A stretch of 64,000 bases of DNA, from positions 124,001-188,000 of the forward strand of contig NZ_JAPDPD010000007.1 of the NCBI RefSeq assembly GCF_026283965.1. The letters are read 5' to 3'. Of this stretch, positions 36,801 through 45,580 are shown in pieces; the stretch's first letter is position 1; each line of letters opens with the position of its first letter. Under the pieces are notes generated by a model. The model searched no databases. It saw nothing but the letters and a program-made list of their open reading frames with translations, and was not told the DNA's origin. Source of the DNA: Dyella subtropica (GTDB taxonomy: Bacteria > Pseudomonadota > Gammaproteobacteria > Xanthomonadales > Rhodanobacteraceae). Both the position numbers and the translations under genes were made by a program.

Positions 36801-37589
36801 ATGAAAAGACATTTACTCGCATTCTCTGTGCTGAGTGCCGCCATCGGCCTCGGCATCACCGGCCAGGTCGCATTCGCCGCCGACACGCCGTCGACCACTG
36901 CTTCGACACAGGAAAGCGGCAAGCTGGTCACTTCCTATACGTCGCTTGCGGGCTCCACCAATAACGCGCAGGCGCTAGTGGATGGCCTGCACAATGGCAC
37001 GGCCATCGTGTTGGTGACGCCGGCTACCGCCACCAGCCCGGCGGTGCAGACCACGTTTACGCCGGACACCGGCAAGCTCAGCTACGGCAACCTGAATATC
37101 GCGCTGGCACTGGCCCAGGCTGAGCTCACCAAGGCGGGAATCACCCAGCCGTCGGCTGCCCAACTCCAGGCGGCGTTGAACGGCGGTGCGATCACCACAT
37201 CGGCGGGCCCGGTGCAGCTTTCTGGCGTGCTGGCACTGCGTGCGCAGGGGCAGGGCTGGGGGCAGATTGCCCATACGCTCGGCTTCAAAGTCGGCGAGAT
37301 AGTGAGCGCCGCCAAGGCCAAGGGGCCCGTGCCGGATCGCGACGACATCGCTCGCGGCGGCAAGGGCGACAAGGACGCGAAAGCGGACAAGGCCGAGAAG
37401 CAGGCAGACAAGGCAGAGGACAAGGCCGAAAAGGCGGCAGATAAGGCTGAGCGGGCCGCTGACAAGGCGGAGAGGGCCGATAAGCCGGCCAAGGTCGATC
37501 GCCCTGACAAGCCGGAGCGCCCGGCCAAGGCCGATCGTCCTGACAAGCCCGAACGTCCCGACAAGCCGGAACATAGCGGCGGTCGCTGA
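36801..37589 (+). CDS. Secreted protein with Lys/Asp/Glu repeat tail
   Basis: A 262-residue exported protein. The signal peptide is MKRHLLAFSVLSAAIGLGIT...AFAAD. The middle (about residues 40-180) is a small Ala/Thr/Gly-rich domain with no family I can name (GLHNGTAIVLVTPATATSPA; LRAQGQGWGQIAHTLGFKVG). From about residue 190 to the end it is low-complexity: ADKAEKQADKAEDKAEKAAD units, probably a charged helix or coiled coil, then RPDKPERPAKADRPDKPE units ending HSGGR. The ATG at 36801 has AGGG upstream. It precedes an outer-membrane protein gene, separated by a terminator. Confidence 0.75.
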   Translation: MKRHLLAFSVLSAAIGLGITGQVAFAADTPSTTASTQESGKLVTSYTSLAGSTNNAQALVDGLHNGTAIVLVTPATATSPAVQTTFTPDTGKLSYGNLNIALALAQAELTKAGITQPSAAQLQAALNGGAITTSAGPVQLSGVLALRAQGQGWGQIAHTLGFKVGEIVSAAKAKGPVPDRDDIARGGKGDKDAKADKAEKQADKAEDKAEKAADKAERAADKAERADKPAKVDRPDKPERPAKADRPDKPERPDKPEHSGGR

Positions 37590-37615
37590 TCCATCTACAC
37601 AAAAACAATGAATCC

Positions 37616-37642
37616 AAGGGAGACCTCGCGGAGGTCTCCCTT
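37616..37642 (+). terminator. Terminator after the Lys/Asp-repeat protein gene
   Basis: AAGGGAGACCTC (37616-37627) pairs perfectly with GAGGTCTCCCTT (37631-37642) around a GCG loop, with only a short T-tract. It lies 27 bases after the stop and 25 bases before the next start. Confidence 0.7.
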
Positions 37643-37666
37643 GCTGCTGTTCCAGAGGAAACCCGA

Positions 37667-38494
37667 ATGAATTTCAAGAACGCGAGCACGCTTTGCGCCC
37701 TCGGTGTACTAGGCCTCGTGGCTCAAACTGCCCATGCGGATGACGTCGTCAAGGTGGGGGCAGGTGTCGACTACACCTCCGGCAAGTACGGCACTTCCAC
37801 CACCACCGACATCACCCAGGTGCCTTTCACCCTGGGCTACGACACCGGCGATTGGTCATTCAAGCTGACGGTGCCGTACATCCATGTGACCGGTCCCAGC
37901 GATGTGATCCCGGGCATCGGTCCGGTGAAGAACGGCAACCCCAAGGGGCGTGGCAAGGGCCGGGCGGTGGTAGTGACCCCGACCCCGACGCTCGTGACCA
38001 GCAACGGCTCGGCTTCCGGCTTGGGCGATGTGATTGCCGCCGCGACCTACGAGGCTTACAGCAACAAGGCGGCGAATTTCGGCATCGATCTCACCGGCAA
38101 GGTGAAGTTCGGCACTGCCGATGCCGACAAGGCGCTGGGCACCGGCAAGAACGACTACACCGCCGCCGTCGATCTGTACAAGGGCTTCGGTGCATGGACG
38201 GTGTTTGGCGGCGTGAGCTACACCTGGCTCGGCAGCTCGCAATTCATCCGCCTCAACAACGTGTTTGGCGCCAACGTGGGTGCGAGCTACAAGCTCGATC
38301 AGCAGAGCAGCGTCGGCGCCTACTACGACTACCGCGAGAAAGCGTCGAGCACGGGCTTCTCGCGCAGCGAATTGACGGGCTACTACTCGTACAAGTTCGC
38401 CAGTGCGTGGAAGGCTCAGGCCTATGCCAGCAAGGGCCTCAGCGACGGCAGCCCGGACTGGGGCGTGGGCGCTTCGGTGGTCTATTCGTTCTGA
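37667..38494 (+). CDS. Outer-membrane beta-barrel protein (MetA-pathway/transporter-like)
   Basis: A 275-residue precursor. The signal peptide is MNFKNASTLCALGVLGLVAQ...AHADD. The mature part consists of alternating amphipathic strands (GAGVDYTSGKYGTSTTTDIT, WSFKLTVPYIHVTGPSDVIP, GAYYDYREKASSTGF) and ends in the outer-membrane signature SVVYSF with terminal Phe. It resembles the family annotated as transporter or phenol-pathway MetA-like outer-membrane proteins; the transported substrate is not known. A basic loop (NPKGRGKGRAV) is present in the first half. AGAGGA lies 8 bases before the ATG. Confidence 0.75.
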   Translation: MNFKNASTLCALGVLGLVAQTAHADDVVKVGAGVDYTSGKYGTSTTTDITQVPFTLGYDTGDWSFKLTVPYIHVTGPSDVIPGIGPVKNGNPKGRGKGRAVVVTPTPTLVTSNGSASGLGDVIAAATYEAYSNKAANFGIDLTGKVKFGTADADKALGTGKNDYTAAVDLYKGFGAWTVFGGVSYTWLGSSQFIRLNNVFGANVGASYKLDQQSSVGAYYDYREKASSTGFSRSELTGYYSYKFASAWKAQAYASKGLSDGSPDWGVGASVVYSF

Positions 38495-38876
38495 TGCAAC
38501 GTGCAGGCGCCGCCGGTCTGACCAACTGTCGGCGCCCTGCCTGCGTGTAGGAGCTGGACGAAAGGCATAGGCCTGCGCATGCAGGCACAAGCCATGCATG
38601 CGTATGCACTAACGGAAAGCGTTACTGGCTTTGTTGTTCGATGAGGTAACGCTTGTTTGCACAGGGCTTGTTTGCACCGGTCCGCTCGCATAACTACTCG
38701 TCACGCTAAATACACCAATCTGAATATTGACTGCATCGCTCCAGGTGACACACTGCGTCACACTAGGTGGCACGCCGCGTCACTCCTGGTAGCACACTGG
38801 AAGCACTCCTCTCTGCCATGGAGATCATGGAGGATCGTTAGGCCCGACCAGTTTTGAAGCCCTATGGGGGCTGCAA
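38495..38876. other. Intergenic region upstream of the pilin operon
   Basis: About 380 bases with no convincing gene. It includes a duplicated word near 38649-38675 (GCTTGTTTGCAC occurs twice) and a 22-base tandem repeat at 38741-38806 about 70 bases before the first pilin start. It most likely holds the promoter and control sites of the pilus operon. Confidence 0.5.
38741..38806. repeat. Three imperfect 22-bp tandem repeats before the pilin operon
   Basis: Units start at 38741, 38763 and 38785 with consensus CCaGGTGrCACrCyGCGTCAC. The first two contain an inverted repeat GTGAC/GGCAC-N7-GTCAC; the third is more diverged. The period of about two DNA turns and the position suggest binding sites for a regulator, by inference only. 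Confidence 0.5.
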
Positions 38877-39344
38877 ATGGGCAAATACGGTTCTGCTAAC
38901 CAGGTGGTGCTGACCGCAGCACCGGTGTCTGCGCGCAAGACGCGACCCTCCGGCTTTACCTTGATCGAGCTGATGATCGTGGTCGCGATCGTCGCGATCC
39001 TTGCCGCCATCGCCCTCCCCAGCTATCGCAAGTACGTGCTGCATGGCAATCGCTCCGCGGCGGAGCAGGTCATGCTGGACATGTCAGCTGCGCAAGAACG
39101 CTACATGATCGACAACCGCTCGTATGCGGCCAGCGCGTCCAGCCTTGGCTACGCCGTGATGCCGGATACGGTCTCGCCGAACTACACGATGGCGGTGGCC
39201 ACAAACAGCGGTCCGCCGCCCAGTTTCAACATCACCGCCACCCCGATCAACAGCCAGACCGGCGATACCGATTGCAATGTACTCACGCTCACCAGCTCCG
39301 GCAGCAAGTCGGCGAGCGGCTCTTCCACCAAGTGTTGGAAATAG
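38877..39344 (+). CDS. pilE: Type IV pilin-like protein (PilE family)
   Basis: A 155-residue prepilin. A 25-residue basic leader ends in Gly and is followed by the class III signal [20 protein letters not shown], with Glu at position 5 of the mature protein as required for PilD processing and methylation. The N-terminal helix is followed by [20 protein letters not shown] and a C-terminal pair of cysteines (CNVLTL...KCWK) that could form the D-loop disulfide. It resembles the minor pilin PilE of the fimT-pilY1 clusters but stands first in the operon here. Confidence 0.85.
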   Translation: MGKYGSANQVVLTAAPVSARKTRPSGFTLIELMIVVAIVAILAAIALPSYRKYVLHGNRSAAEQVMLDMSAAQERYMIDNRSYAASASSLGYAVMPDTVSPNYTMAVATNSGPPPSFNITATPINSQTGDTDCNVLTLTSSGSKSASGSSTKCWK

Positions 39345-39347
39345 GCC

Positions 39348-39836
39348 ATGGGTATGCGACCGCAGCATGGATATACCGCAGTCGAGCTGATGGTCACCCT
39401 CGGGGTGTTAGCCATCATCCTGATGATCGCCGCGCCGCAGATGGGGCCGTTCCTGCGCAAGCAGCAGGTCAAAAACGCCTCGATGGACATCACCTCGGCG
39501 GTGGCGCTCGCGCGCAGCGAGGCGGTCAAGCGCAACGCGCCGGTGTATGTGGTGGCCAGCAACGCCGGTTGGACCGGCGGCTGGACGGTCAATACCACCG
39601 GTACCGTGCTGCCGGCGAGTTCCAGCAGCACCCTTCGTGCGCAGGCCTCCATGGACGGCATCAATATCACCGAGTCCAACAGCCATACGCAGTTCAACTT
39701 CGGCGGCGACGGCCGGCTGCAGTCCACCGGCATGTCATTCACCGTCAACACCAGCATAGCGACCACCGGCGTGACTCCGCTGTGCGTCAACGTGGGCGCG
39801 ACGGGTCGCGTGCAGACCACCAATGGAGGCTGCTAA
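39348..39836 (+). CDS. fimT: Minor pseudopilin FimT/GspH-like
   Basis: A 162-residue prepilin. A short leader MGMRPQHG is followed by YTAVELMVTLGVLAIILMIA, with Glu5. ASMDITSAVALARSEAVKRN is the FimT/GspH family helix, and the beta-rich C-terminus has one cysteine near the end. It starts three bases after the pilE-like stop, and its own stop overlaps the pilV start by one base (TAATG). Confidence 0.88.
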   Translation: MGMRPQHGYTAVELMVTLGVLAIILMIAAPQMGPFLRKQQVKNASMDITSAVALARSEAVKRNAPVYVVASNAGWTGGWTVNTTGTVLPASSSSTLRAQASMDGINITESNSHTQFNFGGDGRLQSTGMSFTVNTSIATTGVTPLCVNVGATGRVQTTNGGC

Positions 39837-40402
39837 TGAAGCGCCAGTGCGGCATGTTGTTGATCGAAGTGTTGGTCTCGCTGTTCATCGCGGCGATTGC
39901 CTTGTTGGGCGCGGTCGGGATGATGGCCCGCTCGTCGCGCAACGAGATGGAATCCTACGAACGCGTACAAGCGCTTACCCTGATGCAGGACATGGTGTCG
40001 CGCATCAATGCCAACCGCCAAGTGGCTACGTGCTATTCCGCGGGCGCCACTGGCGTTGTTCTAGGCACAGGGGCAGCCGCCGCGCCGGTCTGTGCCGCCG
40101 GTACGCCGTCGCCAACAGCTGCTCAGGCGGCCACCGCGAACGCGGATCTTGCTGCCTGGAACAATGCGTTGCTCGGCGCAGCCGAGACCTCCGGCGGCAA
40201 TAGGGTGGGCGCGATGATCGGCGCGATCGGGTGCGTCGATCAGATCGACGCCACCAACAACATCTATCGCGTCACCGTCGCCTGGCAGGGCTTGATGTCC
40301 ACCGCGACACCTGGCCTGACGTGCGGGCAGGGCAAATTCGGCAACGAAACCTTGCGTCGCACCGTCAGCGTCCAAATCCAGATAGCCAATCTCTCCTCAT
40401 GA
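39836..40402 (+). CDS. pilV: Type IV pilus modification/minor pilin PilV
   Basis: A 188-residue minor pilin. The leader MKRQCG is followed by MLLIEVLVSLFIAAIALLGA, with Glu5. ESYERVQALTLMQDMVSRIN is typical of PilV helices. Cysteines in ATCYSAG, APVCAAG, IGCVDQ and LTCGQG could pair in the periplasmic domain. The ATG at 39836 shares a base with the fimT stop, and its own stop overlaps pilW as ATGA. Confidence 0.88.
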   Translation: MKRQCGMLLIEVLVSLFIAAIALLGAVGMMARSSRNEMESYERVQALTLMQDMVSRINANRQVATCYSAGATGVVLGTGAAAAPVCAAGTPSPTAAQAATANADLAAWNNALLGAAETSGGNRVGAMIGAIGCVDQIDATNNIYRVTVAWQGLMSTATPGLTCGQGKFGNETLRRTVSVQIQIANLSS

Positions 40403-41460
40403 ACATGATCTCGTCCAGCGCTTGTGCGATCACTCCGCGAGCCCGCCAGGCCGGCATGAGCCTCATTGAGCTGATGGTCGGCATGGCCATCGGCCTGGTG
40501 ATGCTGGCCGCGCTCGGATCGTTCTACGTGTCCACCTCCAAGACTCGGACGGAATTCAGCAAGACCGGAGACCAAGTGGAGAATGGCCGCTATGCGATCG
40601 AGTTGATGGTGCGCGATATCGAGATGTCCGGCTTCTACGGACGTCCAGGCGTGCCGATCTCGGTGACGCACAACCTGCCGACGGCGTGCGCGACGGCCAA
40701 GGCGTCGATGGGTTTCAGCACCACCAGTGGTCTGGTGGTCCCGGTCGGGTTGTCCGGGTTGCCTGTCGGTGCCGCCGCACCCACCTGCTTGCCGAATATT
40801 GCCGCGGGCTCGGAAGTGCTGACGGTGCGCTACGCGTCCAGTGTCGTCACCGCCACGCCGGTGGCCGGCGAGTACTACGTCCAGTTGTCCGCATGCCCCA
40901 CCGATACGGTTTCGCTGGTGTACGACACGAGTGCATCTGCCTTCACCTTGCAGACCAAACTGTGCGTGGCGACCAGTCCGGCCGAGCTGCGCAAATTCGT
41001 CGTGCGCAGCTATTACATCGCCACCTGCGACACCTGTACGGGCGCCAATGCAGATACCACGCCTACGCTGAAGGTCGCCGAATTCGTCGGTGGCGCGATC
41101 ACCGTCACGTCCTTGGTCGACGGCATCCAGGACATGCATTTCAGTTACGGCGTGGACACCGACAACAACGGCTCACCCGATTGCTACGTCAGCGATCCTT
41201 CAGTGGACAATTCGGCGGCCTGCACGACGAATACTGGATACGTGTGGACCAACGCCACCACCAACTGGGCGAACGTCACCGGTGTGCGCGTCACGGTGCT
41301 GTCGCGGAATATCGCATCAACCGTCGGTTGGAGCGATACGCGCAGCTATAACCTCGGCCGCCCCACCGCGAGCGGTCCGTTCAACGACGCGTACAAGCGC
41401 CATGTCTACGGAGCGCTGGCACGCGTGTGGAATACAGGCGGTTTGCGGGAGAGTCAGTGA
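40399..41460 (+). CDS. pilW: Type IV pilus assembly protein PilW
   Basis: A 353-residue minor pilin that helps initiate pilus assembly at the tip. A 19-residue leader ends in AG, then MSLIELMVGMAIGLVMLAAL with Glu5, then NGRYAIELMVRDIEMSGFYG, the classic PilW motif. The beta-rich C-terminal domain includes the PilW segment LVDGIQDMHFSYGVDTDNNG. Overlaps pilV by four bases; the last base is the first of the pilX ATG. Confidence 0.9.
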   Translation: MNMISSSACAITPRARQAGMSLIELMVGMAIGLVMLAALGSFYVSTSKTRTEFSKTGDQVENGRYAIELMVRDIEMSGFYGRPGVPISVTHNLPTACATAKASMGFSTTSGLVVPVGLSGLPVGAAAPTCLPNIAAGSEVLTVRYASSVVTATPVAGEYYVQLSACPTDTVSLVYDTSASAFTLQTKLCVATSPAELRKFVVRSYYIATCDTCTGANADTTPTLKVAEFVGGAITVTSLVDGIQDMHFSYGVDTDNNGSPDCYVSDPSVDNSAACTTNTGYVWTNATTNWANVTGVRVTVLSRNIASTVGWSDTRSYNLGRPTASGPFNDAYKRHVYGALARVWNTGGLRESQ

Positions 41461-42011
41461 TGAAGACACGATCTTTCGGCGCGCAGCGCCGCCAAAGTGG
41501 TTTCACTTTGATGATGACGCTGATTTTTCTGGTCATCTTCATGCTCTTTGCCATCTCCATGGTGAGTTCCAGCGTGGTCAGCACCAGGGTGGCTTCCAAC
41601 CAGCAATACCGAATGGAGGCGAAGTCCGTTGCGCAGGAGGGGGCTGAGACCATTCTCAATCAACCGTTTACGCTGAATCCGATCACTACCGTCACCAGCG
41701 TGCCGATCGATGTCACCGGCAGCGGTAAACCGGCTTTCACGGCGCAAGTGGCCGTGCCCGTGTGTTTGAGTACCAAGCCGGTGCTCAATCAGGATCTGGA
41801 CTTGAGCAACGCCAGCGATCGCACTTGCATGATCAGCGGCGCCAGTCAGAACACCGGTCTTCTGACCTCTCCGCCGACGCCCAATTACCTGTGCGTGAGC
41901 ACCAACTGGGAAGTGCAATCCAGCGTCACCGATCCAAATAACACCGCCACTTCCGTCGTCGTGCACCAAGGTGTTTCCGTACGTGTGCCGATCGGAACCG
42001 CCTGTCCATGA
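41460..42011 (+). CDS. pilX: Type IV pilus assembly protein PilX
   Basis: A 183-residue minor pilin. The N-terminus MKTRSFGAQRRQSGFTLMMT has a G-F cleavage site, but methionine stands where other pilins have Glu5, as is common in the PilX family. The helix LIFLVIFMLFAISMVSSSVV is followed by EAKSVAQEGAETILNQ, a PilX motif. Two or more cysteines lie in the C-terminal domain. Start at 41460 overlaps the pilW stop by one base. Confidence 0.87.
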   Translation: MKTRSFGAQRRQSGFTLMMTLIFLVIFMLFAISMVSSSVVSTRVASNQQYRMEAKSVAQEGAETILNQPFTLNPITTVTSVPIDVTGSGKPAFTAQVAVPVCLSTKPVLNQDLDLSNASDRTCMISGASQNTGLLTSPPTPNYLCVSTNWEVQSSVTDPNNTATSVVVHQGVSVRVPIGTACP

Positions 42012-42045
42012 ACTTCGATTTTCCGAGTTCCATAGGATCGCCGTC

Positions 42046-45000
42046 ATGTCCCATACCAATCTGTCGCTGAGTCGCCTTTTGCGCAGCATGGCTCTTGTCT
42101 CCGCGGTGGCGGTGTTGCCGAGGTTCGCACTGGCCGACGATGTCGACCTGTTCACCGGCATTTCGCCCACCAACGTCGGTCGAGCCAATGTGCTGTTTAT
42201 CCTTGATGACGCCTCCGCCGCTCATGCGAACGTTACGTTCACTTGTCCAGCGCCGGGCAGTTCGATTTCCGGCAATCAGATGATTCAATTCGATCAGTGT
42301 GCGCTCTACAACGCGGTCGCTGCGATCGGCGGCAACCCGTCACTGGTCGGAAAGCTCAACATGGGACTGATGGCGTTTGGTTCCCCCAGCCCGGGCGGTG
42401 GTCAGTTCTATTATCCGAACGCGAATCCGTCGTCGTTGCCGATGATGGATGCAGCCGGGGTCAGTAACTTCGAAAGCTTTATTTTGGGGACGGTTGGGTC
42501 CCTCACGGCACCAAAATCGCAGGTGGCGGGCAGCATGCAGGAGGCGTGGGCGTTCTACACCAGTAACGTGGGCGTCTCTGGTACCAGCTACCACACCATC
42601 TTTGGGCCATGCCAGAAGAACTTCGTCATTTATATCGCCGACGCCAGGGTAAGCGGTAAGCCTCAGGACAACTCAAACGGGCAGGCCACTCTGGCTGCTG
42701 CCGGTGCGAGTGCGGCGCAGCAGACGCAGATCGCAATCAACTCCAAGTACGCCAGCAACTGGGGCGATGAGTGGGCTCGGTTCATGTACCAGGGGCCGGT
42801 AGGAAATAACAACCCGCAGAACATCATCACGTACACCATTGCGGTGGATGACCAGGCTCATCCGAACGTCGACTACGACAATTTTGTGAAAAGCATGGCC
42901 GATCACGGTGGCGGTAAGTTTTTTTCCGTCCAGGTGGGTGATACATCTGCTTTGACGGCGGCCTTGACCCAGATCTTCAACGAAGTGCAGGCGGTCAACA
43001 GCGTATTCGCCTCGGTCAGCCTGCCAGTGAACGTCAATGCGCAGGGCACCTACAGTGACCAGATCTATGCAGGCATGTTTCGTCCCGACGCTCAAGGCAA
43101 TCCACGCTGGGTGGGCAACCTCAAGCAATACAAGATGGGTTTCGACAGCAGCAACAACGTTGTCCTCGAGGATGCCACTGGCGCCGCGGCGATCAGCAAT
43201 TCCGGCACCGGCTTCATCTCGCCGAATGCGCTGAGCTATTGGACCGCCGATCACTACACCGGGACGCCTAACGATGGTCCCTTCACCGTTCCTTCGGGTA
43301 CGTCGGTCGTTGCCAACTGGCCTTCGGGCGGATTCTGGGTCAATAGCCCGAGCGGCACCGGATGGACCTATGACGCCCCGGACGGCGAGATTGTTGAAAA
43401 AGGCGGTGCAGCGGAAATGGCGCGCGCGGATTACCTCACGACAGCCACACAGGCAAACCGCACCGTCTACACCTGCAATGGCGTCGGCAGCTGCCCGACG
43501 AGCCAGGCCATGCCGACGTTCGACACCAACAATAATTGGCTGACAGGGGCTAGCGGTCAGAGCGCGTTCTTCGGCTCGAACACGCCCAGTGTGAGCGTTA
43601 CGAGCCTGATTGCGTGGATCAGGGGCAACGACAACATTCCATTGGACACGCAGGGGGCGGAGACGGAGCAAGGTCCAGGGGCGCCGGTTGCCGTGCGCGC
43701 TTCGATTCATGGCGACGTGCTGCATTCCCGTCCGGCCATCGTCAACTACTACAACACCACGACGCAGACCAACAATATCGTGGCGTATTACGGCTCCAAC
43801 GACGGCTTCTTCCGTGCCGTCAACGGCAATCGCACGGGTGTCTTCAACGGAGTCCGGCCGGGTGGTGAACTCTGGTCGTTTATCGCGCCGGAGTTCCTGT
43901 CGAAATTCCCGCGGCAGCACGACAACAGCCCGCAGCTCAAGCTCGCCAATACACCGAGCGGCATCACGCCGCTGCCGATGCCGAAGGATTATTTCTTCGA
44001 CGGCACGACGACCGTCTACCAGGACCTGCGCGTCCCTGCGAGTCCCAAGGTCTATATCTACCTGACGGCGCGTCGCGGTGGGCGCTTGATCTATGCGATG
44101 AACGTCACCGATCCGGCGAATCCGCGATTCCTGTGGAAGCGTTCCAATAGTGATATCGCGGAGCTTGGTCAAACCTGGTCGCAGCCCAAGGTGGCGCTGG
44201 TCAAGGGCTATACGGATAGCAATGGCGTAGGTATCCCCGTACTGATCATGGGTGCCGGCTACGACACCGCCGAGGACAATGATCCGTACTCGACATCGAC
44301 CCCGGACAGCCAGGGGCGCGGCATCATCATGCTGGATGCGATCACCGGCCAGCTGGTGTGGGCGGCGCTGCCTTCCTGCACCGGCGTGGCGGCCCCGGCG
44401 AAGTGCATTGTGGTGTCGGGTATGACCCGGTCTATCCCAGCCGACATCACCTTGCTTGACCGCAACGCCGACGGCTATATCGACCGTCTTTATGCGGCGG
44501 ACCTGGGCGGCAATATCTGGCGTGTGGATCTGGAGCCGACCGCCGGCACGGCACCGGCGAACTGGGTGGTGACCAAGTTGGCTAGTCTGGCCAGCAGCGG
44601 AGGCAACAACGAGCGCAAGTTCTTCTATCCACCGGACGTGGTGCCTACCAGTACCTACGACGCGGTGACAGCTGCGAGCGGCGACCGCGAGAAGCCGTTG
44701 TATTCGAGTCCTTCCGTGGAAGGCACGGCTTACAACGTGACCAACCGTTTCTACATGCTCAAGGACACCAATACTGGCAACAACGTTGCCAATGGATGGA
44801 CGGCGATAACCGAGAACAATCTTTTTGACGCCAGCGCTGCGGTGTATTCCGCCACCAGCCCGTCGCCGGCAAGCACCAGCACCAACTCGGGCTTCTTCGT
44901 TACGCTGACGAACAAGGGCGAAAAGGCAGTCAATGCGCCGCTGACGGTGGCGGGCTATACCTATTTTGGTACCAATCAGCCGTTTGACCCGACGGCCAAC

Positions 45001-45312
45001 CCGAACGTTTGCTATCCCAACCTCGGCATCGCACGAGGCTATGCGATCAGTTTCACAGATGCCACGGGCCTCAATTCGAATCGCAACATCGTGTTCGCCG
45101 GTGGCGGTCTGCCGCCCTCGCCGGTGTTCGGGCTCGTGCAGATTCCATCGATCAACGGCGGTATGGTCTTGACGCCGGTGTTGATTGGCGGCGGCAATCA
45201 GACCAGCGGAGCAGGCGGTAACGACACATCAACGTTGGGTTCTCAAAAGATCACCCCGCCGGGTACCGGCCACCGCAAGCGCACCTATTGGTATATCGAT
45301 GGCGTGAAGTAA
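42046..45312 (+). CDS. pilY1: Type IV pilus tip adhesin/assembly protein PilY1
   Basis: A 1,088-residue secreted protein that sits at the pilus tip and controls extension and adhesion. A signal peptide ends at RFALADD. The N-terminal part (about residues 40-340) has a von Willebrand-like layout (ANVLFILDDASAAHANVTFT), although a full MIDAS motif is not clear. The C-terminal part (about residues 530-1000) is the beta-propeller, with RRGGRLIYAMNVTDPANPRF and the calcium-binding loop DRNADGYIDRLYAADLGGNI, matching the Ca site needed for retraction in Pseudomonas PilY1. The ATG at 42046 has AGGA upstream; an earlier codon at 41971 lies within pilX. Confidence 0.92.
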   Translation: MSHTNLSLSRLLRSMALVSAVAVLPRFALADDVDLFTGISPTNVGRANVLFILDDASAAHANVTFTCPAPGSSISGNQMIQFDQCALYNAVAAIGGNPSLVGKLNMGLMAFGSPSPGGGQFYYPNANPSSLPMMDAAGVSNFESFILGTVGSLTAPKSQVAGSMQEAWAFYTSNVGVSGTSYHTIFGPCQKNFVIYIADARVSGKPQDNSNGQATLAAAGASAAQQTQIAINSKYASNWGDEWARFMYQGPVGNNNPQNIITYTIAVDDQAHPNVDYDNFVKSMADHGGGKFFSVQVGDTSALTAALTQIFNEVQAVNSVFASVSLPVNVNAQGTYSDQIYAGMFRPDAQGNPRWVGNLKQYKMGFDSSNNVVLEDATGAAAISNSGTGFISPNALSYWTADHYTGTPNDGPFTVPSGTSVVANWPSGGFWVNSPSGTGWTYDAPDGEIVEKGGAAEMARADYLTTATQANRTVYTCNGVGSCPTSQAMPTFDTNNNWLTGASGQSAFFGSNTPSVSVTSLIAWIRGNDNIPLDTQGAETEQGPGAPVAVRASIHGDVLHSRPAIVNYYNTTTQTNNIVAYYGSNDGFFRAVNGNRTGVFNGVRPGGELWSFIAPEFLSKFPRQHDNSPQLKLANTPSGITPLPMPKDYFFDGTTTVYQDLRVPASPKVYIYLTARRGGRLIYAMNVTDPANPRFLWKRSNSDIAELGQTWSQPKVALVKGYTDSNGVGIPVLIMGAGYDTAEDNDPYSTSTPDSQGRGIIMLDAITGQLVWAALPSCTGVAAPAKCIVVSGMTRSIPADITLLDRNADGYIDRLYAADLGGNIWRVDLEPTAGTAPANWVVTKLASLASSGGNNERKFFYPPDVVPTSTYDAVTAASGDREKPLYSSPSVEGTAYNVTNRFYMLKDTNTGNNVANGWTAITENNLFDASAAVYSATSPSPASTSTNSGFFVTLTNKGEKAVNAPLTVAGYTYFGTNQPFDPTANPNVCYPNLGIARGYAISFTDATGLNSNRNIVFAGGGLPPSPVFGLVQIPSINGGMVLTPVLIGGGNQTSGAGGNDTSTLGSQKITPPGTGHRKRTYWYIDGVK

Positions 45313-45320
45313 GTGCGGCG

Positions 45321-45400
45321 CAGGCATGCCGGATTTACCCGACATGCCTGGTTAAATGCAGCGCGGCCCCGAGTCCTCTGGACGCGGGGCCGATTTGTTG
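45321..45400 (+). terminator. Tandem hairpins ending the pilus operon
   Basis: The first hairpin (45321-45350) pairs CAGGCATG with CATGCCTG plus inner GC pairs. The second (45364-45392) pairs CGGCCCCG-(A)-GTCC with GGAC-(G)-CGGGGCCG and is followed by ATTTGTTG, fitting a Rho-independent terminator right after pilY1. Confidence 0.7.
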
Positions 45401-45529
45401 ATGACGGTCGATCCCACCGATGACTGCACGTTCTGATACACGAACGAGTACTTGAAGGCCGCCGGCACGTTCAATTGGAGCAGGCGTCTGGAATCGTTCA
45501 AGTGCTCCATTTGTCAGTAAGTTGGTGAA

Positions 45530-45557
45530 AACCCTCGCTCCTGCTGGAGCGAGGGTT
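45530..45557 (-). terminator. Terminator after the DegT-family gene
   Basis: AACCCTCGCTCC (45530-45541) pairs perfectly with GGAGCGAGGGTT (45546-45557). On the minus strand the stem is followed by a run of T. It lies 23 bases after the stop of the aminotransferase gene. Confidence 0.8.
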
Positions 45558-45580
45558 CTTCATGCGAAGCAGCGAGCGCC

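Noticed and set aside
38760-38800. Sigma-54 (-24/-12) promoter before the pilin operon
   Set aside because: TGGCACG is present at the -24-like position, but the required GC dinucleotide at -12 with correct spacing is not; only the tandem repeats are reported.
42673-44172. 499-codon minus-strand frame opposite pilY1
   Set aside because: Arg/Val/His-rich antisense translation; pilY1 is supported by signal peptide, calcium loop and operon context.
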